From: Pseudomonadota bacterium
GTDB lineage: Bacteria; Bdellovibrionota_B; Oligoflexia; Oligoflexales; JAPPIL01
Direction of reading: 5' to 3'
Assembly (NCBI GenBank): GCA_028877195.1
Contig: JAPPIL010000204.1
Location: forward strand, 1-5,021
Length of the DNA stretch: 5,021 bases
Part shown: piece after piece, positions 1 through 5,021 of the stretch
Layout of the letters: each line of letters opens with the position of its first letter
Numbering within the stretch: position 1 is the stretch's first letter
Position numbers and translations under genes: made by a program
Notes under the pieces: generated by a model
What the model was told of the DNA's origin: nothing
What the model saw: the letters and a program-made list of their open reading frames with translations, nothing else
Databases searched by the model: none

Positions 1-54
1 TAAAACTCATTACTCCATGCAAACATTTGTTAAGCGAAATGGCGACACGCCCTA
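1..54. mobile_element. Possible end of an IS5-family (IS427-like) insertion sequence interrupting the helicase gene
   Basis: The helicase similarity stops just after CEECGEVGYL, at a CTAG tetramer (52-55). Reading outwards on the minus strand from there, the sequence begins GGGCGTGTCGCCATTTCGC, which resembles the terminal inverted repeats of some IS5-family elements. The IS427 group inserts at the TA of CTAG. A TAA at positions 1-3 on the plus strand could end a transposase gene. The assignment rests on recalled resemblance and the abrupt loss of similarity. The transposase and the other end are not in the window. A frameshift is the main alternative, because a neighbouring minus-strand frame stays open to the window edge. 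Confidence 0.35.
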
Positions 55-1595
55 GCACAGAGATAACCAACCTCGCCGCATTCTTCGCAAAAGACGGGTG
101 GCAGGTGAGCTTGGGTTTTGTTTTCATCTATGTCTTCTTGCCAAACAAACTGTGGCTTGTCGTTATCTAGAGATACGAGTAAACGCCGCAGTTCTCGCAG
201 CCACAATTGCACTCGCACATGATAGAGGGGTGTGTGCACGAGAAGGGCAAGATAGCTAGCAAGTTGTGCACTTGAGAGTTGATGTCTTTTGTCTGATAAA
301 TTTTTCAGCAGTTGTTGTTCTGTAAGAGGTTTGTCAATTTCAGCAAAAATTTTGATAAGCACATAGGTAAGTGTGTGGCGTTGTATGTATTGGGCAAGTT
401 CGGTATTGTCATTGATAGTTGTATTTGCAAACCACAGCGTTGTTTGAGCTTGCAGATATTCTGCCAGTGTCTTGTATTGGCGATAGTCTAGTGCTTCGGT
501 ATCAGGTGGGATAGTGGTTAGGTTGTTGTCGATGTTTTGAAAAACTTCATCTACTGTTTGACATGTTTCGGTGATGATACTGCCATGAGTAAATTTTTCC
601 CCGAAAAGTTTTTCGGCAAAGACGGTTAGTGTTGTCTGGCTATCGGTGTTGCTGACGAGGGTGGCGGAAGTGCCAACACAGGTGATGTTATTGAGGTTCA
701 TCGACCTACGGTCGATAGACTCTGCACTTGTTCGGAAAGAGCGAGCAAGCTTGTTCTTTGCCTCACTTCGTTTGAGATTGAGCTTGGCTTTGAGACGGCG
801 AATAAGAAAGGCAACGTCAGCACCTTGCGCACCGTCATAGGTATGCATTTCGTCCAACACAAGGTATTGCAGGGTAGCAGGTTGTTGCCAGAGGTTAGCA
901 AATTCAGGTTTCATTAGCAGATAATCGAGCATCTTGTAGTTGGTCAGGAGAATATCGGGAGGGTTAGCTATCATTGTGTTACGGTCGTCAATGATATGGT
1001 AGGTTTCTTTGCCGTCTTGATAGGTTTTGTGCATAACTTTGCTGCGACCGCTGCGACCGCTGCGATCACGTGTATCACCGATAAGCATACCAACTGAGAC
1101 GAGTGGTAGTTTGTTGCTATCGGGCGTGATGGCTTGGTTATTGAATAAAAACTCGACGATGCGGCTAGCTTGGTCGTTAGCGAGGGCGTTCATAGGATAG
1201 ATGAGTATGGCCTTGATGCCTGCTGTGTGCCGTTCACGTAAACAGTGGTCGATGATGGGCACGAAAAAGCATTCGGATTTGCCAGAACCTGTGCCTGTAA
1301 CGATGATGGTGTTATCAGGTAATTTATTTTTGCTGGTTAGTCGTTGCATTGCTTGTGTCTGATGGACAAACGGCGTGAAGGGTAGGGATAAGTCGAGACC
1401 TGTATCATTGTTATCAGCTTGTTTGAATGGGAGTTTGATGTCGATGTATGGGGGGTGGCAGAGGTTTTGTTGTAAAAATTTTTGTAGTGCGGTGTTGAAG
1501 GTGCGGTTATGGATATTGTAGGTGGTATTTAGGTAACCGAGAATGTTTTCTTTTACTTCGTGGGCGAGGCTGAGTGGTATGAGGTTGTGCTTCAT
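30..1595 (-). CDS. DEAD/DEAH-box (SF2) helicase of the large DUF1998-associated type, C-terminally truncated
   Basis: N-terminal part of an ATP-dependent DNA translocase/helicase, probably the motor of a defence system with the upstream methylase. Counting from the ATG at 1595 (521 aa): FTPFVHQTQAM near 73-83 (Q-motif region), Walker A TGTGSGKS (100-107, Lys106), YPMNALANDQ (133-142), PPDILLTNYKMLDYLL (212-227), DEMH Walker B (248-251) followed by TYDGAQGADVAFLIRRL, TSAT motif III (309-312), and CEECG (503-507) near the end. Members of this family known to me continue into a second RecA domain and often DUF1998, reaching well over 1000 residues. All of that is absent here, and the last ~10 residues (CARACRHFA) look unrelated. 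The product is therefore probably non-functional alone, perhaps cut by an insertion sequence. A GTG at 1601 is in frame, but the AAAGGGGG sequence is correctly spaced only for the ATG at 1595. An 87-bp insertion lies between motifs II and III. MrfA/YprA and DruE are likely relatives; the exact family is not certain. Confidence 0.9.
   Translation of the reverse strand: MKHNLIPLSLAHEVKENILGYLNTTYNIHNRTFNTALQKFLQQNLCHPPYIDIKLPFKQADNNDTGLDLSLPFTPFVHQTQAMQRLTSKNKLPDNTIIVTGTGSGKSECFFVPIIDHCLRERHTAGIKAILIYPMNALANDQASRIVEFLFNNQAITPDSNKLPLVSVGMLIGDTRDRSGRSGRSKVMHKTYQDGKETYHIIDDRNTMIANPPDILLTNYKMLDYLLMKPEFANLWQQPATLQYLVLDEMHTYDGAQGADVAFLIRRLKAKLNLKRSEAKNKLARSFRTSAESIDRRSMNLNNITCVGTSATLVSNTDSQTTLTVFAEKLFGEKFTHGSIITETCQTVDEVFQNIDNNLTTIPPDTEALDYRQYKTLAEYLQAQTTLWFANTTINDNTELAQYIQRHTLTYVLIKIFAEIDKPLTEQQLLKNLSDKRHQLSSAQLASYLALLVHTPLYHVRVQLWLRELRRLLVSLDNDKPQFVWQEDIDENKTQAHLPPVFCEECGEVGYLCARACRHFA
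700..716. repeat. Perfect inverted repeat (7-bp stem, 3-base loop)
   Basis: atcgacc and ggtcgat flank the loop tac. It lies inside the helicase gene at codons for SIDRRSM, within the proposed 87-bp insertion and close to its distal direct repeat. A coding gene has no need for such symmetry, which supports reading this segment as a palindromic element. A 7-bp stem can still arise by chance. Confidence 0.7.
736..759. repeat. Imperfect palindrome centred on caagcttg
   Basis: The core caagcttg (746-753) is a perfect 8-bp palindrome. A wobble pair (745 with 754) extends it, and the arms aaaga (736-740) and tcttt (755-759) also match, with the unpaired bases gcga on one side. It is the second symmetrical structure in the proposed 87-bp insertion of the helicase gene. 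Confidence 0.5.
1041..1067. repeat. Three tandem copies of a 9-bp unit in the helicase gene
   Basis: The unit gctgcgacc occurs at 1041-1049 and 1050-1058, and with one change (gctgcgatc) at 1059-1067. On the coding strand it gives the peptide repeat DRSGRSGRS (about residues 168-176), in a variable loop between the YPMNALANDQ and PPDILLTNYK motifs. Because the unit is a multiple of three, copy-number change by slippage would keep the frame. Confidence 0.85.
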
Positions 1596-4500
1596 TACCA
1601 CCCCCTTTGTTGAAAGAACACATACGCCTCGTGCATTTTGCCTTTACGATCAAAACCGTTCTGCCGATCATACTTAGCTAATACAGGAAACAGTATCTCA
1701 TACACTTGTCTCAGTTCCTCTATGCTCAAACCAAAAGATAGTGCGGTCAGCACGTCGATTTCAAGCAAGGCTTGCTTGCGTTCGTCGGGGTTACGTAGGG
1801 CGGCATTGCGTTGATAATCTTCTCCATATCCGTAAAGTTTGCGACCACAGAGCAGACTGTCTTTTTTCTTAAGCCTTCCCGTTGCTTGCCACAGCTCGTC
1901 GTAATAAATAGTCAAGCCGTTGAGGGACATGAAACGGCGGGCAATAGAGGCAAAGTAGCATGTATCGCCGAGGGGTAGTTTAGCGAAGTCGGTTTCAAGG
2001 AAATGTATGCTATTCGTCAGTCTTTGCAGTGCATCAATGATTAGCGAAGCAGAGATACCACCAATAACTAGCAATTTATTTAAATCAATGACAGCAAAAC
2101 TAACGATTGTATAGATGTGACTAGCTTCTCTTGGAAGCATGCAGGTGAACATGCATCGCTCGTTAGATGGGTTAACATACATGCGTGTCGCAAGACGATA
2201 AAAACTACGATGCGGTTGCCCTTGCAGCTTAGGCATCGTCGCATCTATCTGTGCAGGTGTTGTGGCCAACTGATAGCGGGCGCGTGGTATGAAGTCATCG
2301 CTGATGGTGTTGAGGTTGAGTGCCTCGTAAGAAGAGCTTGACTTGTAGTTTGTCATTGTCTCCTGAGCAAGGGGGCAGCCTGTATTGATGTGCGGGCCTG
2401 ATAAAACCAACTGCTCAATACCAGCAGGATCGCGATTGTCAGCAATGATATTGCCCTTATCTTGATCTCCTGTTTCATGAAACATAGATGAACCGCAATA
2501 GTTCTGCTCACCCTTGAGCCATTCACCCACTGTCATGTGAGCCGCAGCAATTTTTTTGATAAACTTAAACAATCCCTGACTATGTAAATTCAAAAACGGC
2601 GGTGCACTGCTGTCAGTATTTAAGAACTTACCGAACAGCTCTATCTCTCGCTCAGTAATGCTGATAATACGCTCGCGATGACCACGTGTATCGAGCTTGC
2701 CCTGCTCATCCTTGATCATTGGCACTGCTTGTGCTGTCTTTTGCTCACGATCTTGATGGCAGGCAGTGATAGTGCTCGGCGTGAAGAGATTGCCGATATG
2801 TTGAAAGTTTATGTGATTAGATTTGTTTTGGAGGATATTGATGCTGAATGTGGTGCAGTGATGTATTTCATCAAACAGCCTCATTTCATTTTGAAATTGA
2901 AAATGATACCGCATCTTCTCATACAGTTTACCTCTTATCTCTGTGGCTTTATCATCTTCCAGCAGTCCATCGGGATGTAGATAGCCAGTTACGCCCGTGA
3001 GAGATAGCAGATGCAGTGCCAGTGCAGTAAAACTCTTGTAGCTGTTATTGGCGACACCTTTAAGCAGCTGGTAAAAATCACTCTCCAGCAGTTTGCTGTA
3101 GCCTTCGATATTGATATATTCCTGTGCCAATACCTGCTTGGTGTCAGTATCTAACTCTTGTTTAGCAAACACCCGTGTTGCCGCAGCATTCAATGCTTTC
3201 ACCGCGGGGATGGCATGATAGTCACTGATTTGCGTAACGTCTTCCCACTGTGCCTTTACCCACGGCGGGTTGCCGAGAATGAGATCAAAGCCACCGTTGA
3301 ACATGGTCTGTGGAAATTCGAGTTGCCAGTGAAAAAATTTTTGGTGTTGTGTTGTCTCGTCGATAAAATTTTCCAATTGCTCATCAAGTGTCTTGTTGTG
3401 CAAAATTTTTTGTATACAAGATAGATAATCATGGTGCGTGGCTGGAAAAAAACCTAAGGCATTGTGGTTAATAAAAAACGCACTGCACCAGAGGTTGAGG
3501 CATTTAGTTAGTTGAGCATGTCCTGTCTGGTAATCTTGCTTAAATGCTTGCAGCATTGCTGTTGCCTGTGCCTGCACTTGCCCTAACCGCTTATCGTTGT
3601 TACTGAGCTTTGACCTGTATAGCTTGCTGCCAAACTGTTTCAGTTCCTTGTGTGCCTCAGCATCATAAGTTTCTAACTGCTTGCCATACTTGCCCCAGCT
3701 CTTGTCAATCAACAACCAGTTGTAGATACCATCCTTGTTTTTAGTCAACCAACCACCTGTTAAGCTATTGCCGACTTTGAGGTTAGTGAGTTGCGGCGGA
3801 GGCATGCCGCTGTTGATACAGTTAAGCCACAGCGAGAAGCGCGCTAGCTCGACCGCGGTAGGGTTCAAGTCTACACCATAGACGTTGTTAGCAATTAATT
3901 GATGTTTAATTTCAAACAGTCTTTTTCGTTTCTGATCGGCAGGCATACCGTTGTCGGGCTTTTCTAGCTTAAATATTTTTTCTGCCAATTGATTGACGGC
4001 CTCGATCAAAAACGCGCCTGAACCCATAGCTGGCTCTAAAATTTTTACTTGCCATAAATCATCTACATGCTGCTTATCTTCGTAAAGAGCGTTTAAGGCA
4101 TACTTGACGACACACTGTGTCAACTCTTCAGGGGTGTAATAACTGGCAGACAACTGCCTATCCTTGCCTGCTAAACGATAGACGAACGAGCCTCTTTTGT
4201 TGATAAGTTGCTCTCCTTCCTCGTCGAGCACAAAGTTATCTTCAGTGAGACGATATTTTTTATCTACCTCGGTGCTGCTGTATTTTTCTATAATTTTGTC
4301 TTTTGCATAAAAGGTATTCTCTTCTTCTTTAGCGACATCTTTTTGTTTTACTTTGGCAGGTTTGGTACGATAGAGATCGCGTTGCGCAAAGAAGCCTGTA
4401 TAGGACAGCAAACCTTCATAAGCTGCTCCGAGTTGATTGATGCCGAGCGTGGCATAGCTTACCCGTCCACGTTTTTCTTTTTTGTTTTTGGGTTTGCTCA

Positions 4501-5021
4501 AGGTCAAGGCTTGCAATATCTTTTGTAGCTTGCCATTACGTAGCTTTATCGTGTCGAGATGCCTTATTTTTTCTGGATCGAATAGCTCTGACTTAAGCCT
4601 ATGGACGACAAAACCTGTTTGGTCATAAGATTTTGGCGTTAAACCATGATAGACAAGAGCAAAGATGCGATTGAGGCTTTCGCTGAGAAAATAACCATTG
4701 TAATCAATATCTCCCTCTTGCATATCATAAAAGACAGTTTCCAGTAGTTTATCAATGCTATAGCCTTGCTTATAGGTCGGAGACTTAAGTGGTAATAAGA
4801 CGCTTTCATCAGGACGAGCTTCGAGATAAAGCAAGAAAATCAAACGATAGACATAATACAAGGCATCATGCGTCAGTTCACGTGCGTACAGCTGTGCGTT
4901 CTCGTTGAGATACTTCTGCCGTGCTTCTCTCTTTTGGTGAATAAATTCGTTGACCAATATCTCAATACTCTGCTTTGCTCCTTCACGTAAATCAGTAGAC
5001 ACAGCACAGGCATGGCGGTGG
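1595..5021 (-). CDS. Large Eco57I/type IIG-like N6-adenine DNA methyltransferase (5' end probably outside window)
   Basis: Predicted to transfer a methyl group from S-adenosylmethionine to adenine N6 in DNA, probably marking host DNA in a defence system. Residues are numbered from the GTG at 5002 (1135 aa). Residues about 1-120 are a helical region with YRLIFLLYLEARP (52-64), as in large type IIG-like methylases. Then come YEGLLSYTGFF (195-205), a lysine/glutamate-rich linker (213-270), SASYYTPEEL (285-294, motif X), LEPAMGSGAFL (322-332, SAM motif I), VYGVDLNP (374-381) and FDLILGNPPW (572-581, catalytic motif IV). HPDGLLEDD (676-684), SGPHINTG (868-875) and the C-terminus probably include target recognition; that is inference. 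The GTG at 5002 has no Shine-Dalgarno sequence, and the frame stays open to 5021, so the gene is probably 5'-partial. It overlaps the helicase start by one base (TAATG). No nuclease motif was recognised. It resembles methylases found beside DUF1998-type helicases, but I cannot assign a named family such as DrmMI with certainty. Confidence 0.93.
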   Translation of the reverse strand, partial: HRHACAVSTDLREGAKQSIEILVNEFIHQKREARQKYLNENAQLYARELTHDALYYVYRLIFLLYLEARPDESVLLPLKSPTYKQGYSIDKLLETVFYDMQEGDIDYNGYFLSESLNRIFALVYHGLTPKSYDQTGFVVHRLKSELFDPEKIRHLDTIKLRNGKLQKILQALTLSKPKNKKEKRGRVSYATLGINQLGAAYEGLLSYTGFFAQRDLYRTKPAKVKQKDVAKEEENTFYAKDKIIEKYSSTEVDKKYRLTEDNFVLDEEGEQLINKRGSFVYRLAGKDRQLSASYYTPEELTQCVVKYALNALYEDKQHVDDLWQVKILEPAMGSGAFLIEAVNQLAEKIFKLEKPDNGMPADQKRKRLFEIKHQLIANNVYGVDLNPTAVELARFSLWLNCINSGMPPPQLTNLKVGNSLTGGWLTKNKDGIYNWLLIDKSWGKYGKQLETYDAEAHKELKQFGSKLYRSKLSNNDKRLGQVQAQATAMLQAFKQDYQTGHAQLTKCLNLWCSAFFINHNALGFFPATHHDYLSCIQKILHNKTLDEQLENFIDETTQHQKFFHWQLEFPQTMFNGGFDLILGNPPWVKAQWEDVTQISDYHAIPAVKALNAAATRVFAKQELDTDTKQVLAQEYINIEGYSKLLESDFYQLLKGVANNSYKSFTALALHLLSLTGVTGYLHPDGLLEDDKATEIRGKLYEKMRYHFQFQNEMRLFDEIHHCTTFSINILQNKSNHINFQHIGNLFTPSTITACHQDREQKTAQAVPMIKDEQGKLDTRGHRERIISITEREIELFGKFLNTDSSAPPFLNLHSQGLFKFIKKIAAAHMTVGEWLKGEQNYCGSSMFHETGDQDKGNIIADNRDPAGIEQLVLSGPHINTGCPLAQETMTNYKSSSSYEALNLNTISDDFIPRARYQLATTPAQIDATMPKLQGQPHRSFYRLATRMYVNPSNERCMFTCMLPREASHIYTIVSFAVIDLNKLLVIGGISASLIIDALQRLTNSIHFLETDFAKLPLGDTCYFASIARRFMSLNGLTIYYDELWQATGRLKKKDSLLCGRKLYGYGEDYQRNAALRNPDERKQALLEIDVLTALSFGLSIEELRQVYEILFPVLAKYDRQNGFDRKGKMHEAYVFFQQRGW
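1601..1608 (-). promoter_or_regulatory. Ribosome binding site of the helicase, inside the end of the methylase gene
   Basis: Read on the minus strand, AAAGGGGG is followed by five bases (TGGTA) and then ATG at 1595. The sequence is purine-rich and close to the Shine-Dalgarno consensus. It sits directly against the alternative GTG at 1601, leaving no spacer for that codon, so it decides in favour of the ATG. It lies within the last codons of the methylase, whose TAA shares its final A with the ATG. This arrangement suggests translational coupling by termination and re-initiation, giving matched amounts of the two proteins. Confidence 0.7.

Larger units (their letters stand above)
696..782 (-). 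repeat. Putative 87-bp in-frame inserted element within the helicase gene, with 6-bp direct repeats
   Basis: The plus-strand hexamer attgag occurs at 690-695 and again at 777-782, exactly 87 bp (29 codons) apart. Removing one repeat plus the intervening DNA joins RRLKAKL directly to NNITCVGTSATL. That restores the short spacing I know from related helicases between the segment after DEMH and the SAT motif. The insert encodes about residues 272-300, a basic, serine-rich segment (for example KRSEAKNKLARSF). It contains a perfect small hairpin and a larger imperfect palindrome. It is free of stops in the coding frame and in one plus-strand frame (open 646-840), and a second minus-strand frame meets a stop only at 698-700, at its very edge. 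These are traits of coding palindromic elements such as those of Rickettsia. That comparison is inference; a lineage-specific loop is the alternative. Confidence 0.5.

Noticed and set aside
646..901. Plus-strand frame 646-840 and alternative minus-strand frame 698-901
   Set aside because: They overlap the conserved helicase core and have no motifs. Their openness is useful only as a note on the 87-bp insertion.
1762..1778. Inverted repeat caagcaa-ggc-ttgcttg in the methylase gene
   Set aside because: It lies in codons for the C-terminal segment QALLEID, which I believe is conserved in this family, so the symmetry is probably a coincidence of codon choice. There are no flanking repeats.
3791..3815. 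Possible GC-rich hairpin around gcggc...gccgc
   Set aside because: Within coding sequence (SGMPPP), with an imperfect stem and no following T-run. Not a terminator.
298..4048. Recurrent short A/T runs such as aaaattttt (near 345, 1477, 3336, 3402, 4038)
   Set aside because: They fall on lysine, asparagine, isoleucine, leucine and phenylalanine codons in an AT-leaning genome. Spacing is irregular and there is no longer shared motif.
2117..4528. Several plus-strand open frames of 74-106 codons (2117-2341, 2678-2980, 3158-3424, 4208-4528)
   Set aside because: All lie opposite the well-supported methylase gene, show no recognisable domains and have odd composition (runs of Phe, Cys or His). They are antisense shadows.
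54..5009. Shared agcacag at 54-60 and 5003-5009, considered as a repeat bounding the region
   Set aside because: Seven bases is too short to be meaningful over this distance, and the flanks do not match.

Overview
The window is a gene-dense piece of a bacterial accessory (probably phage-defence) locus, read entirely from the minus strand. By eye it is moderately AT-rich, with no strong codon-use difference between its two genes. This would suit a proteobacterium, but nothing here fixes the taxon. There are only two real genes. They overlap at a TAATG junction, so they form one transcription unit running from high to low coordinates. No tRNA, rRNA, CRISPR array, promoter or terminator is visible, and no gene-free stretch exceeds 300 bases.

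Region 1 (about 5021 to 1595, minus): a very large N6-adenine DNA methyltransferase of the Eco57I / type IIG-like class, at least 1135 residues long. It has the SAM-binding motif EPAMGSGAF, the acidic motif GVDLNP and the catalytic NPPW motif. Its reading frame is still open at the right edge, so the true N-terminus is probably outside the window.

Region 2 (1595 to 30, minus): the first part of a superfamily 2 DEAD/DEAH-type helicase of the large DUF1998-associated kind (relatives: MrfA/YprA, DruE of Druantia). It has Walker A (TGTGSGKS), the DEMH box, SAT, and a CxxCG motif, then stops. The second RecA domain and everything after it are missing. The break falls at a CTAG site, beyond which the sequence looks like the end of an IS5/IS427-type insertion sequence (tentative, positions about 1-54).

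The two proteins resemble, in kind and order, the modifying methylase and helicase of multi-gene anti-phage systems such as DISARM, Druantia and BREX. I cannot assign the locus to a named system from two genes, and no nuclease is visible. The most unusual structural signal is an 87-bp in-frame insertion inside the helicase gene (696-782). It is bounded by 6-bp direct repeats and carries palindromes, reminiscent of the protein-coding palindromic elements known from Rickettsia.
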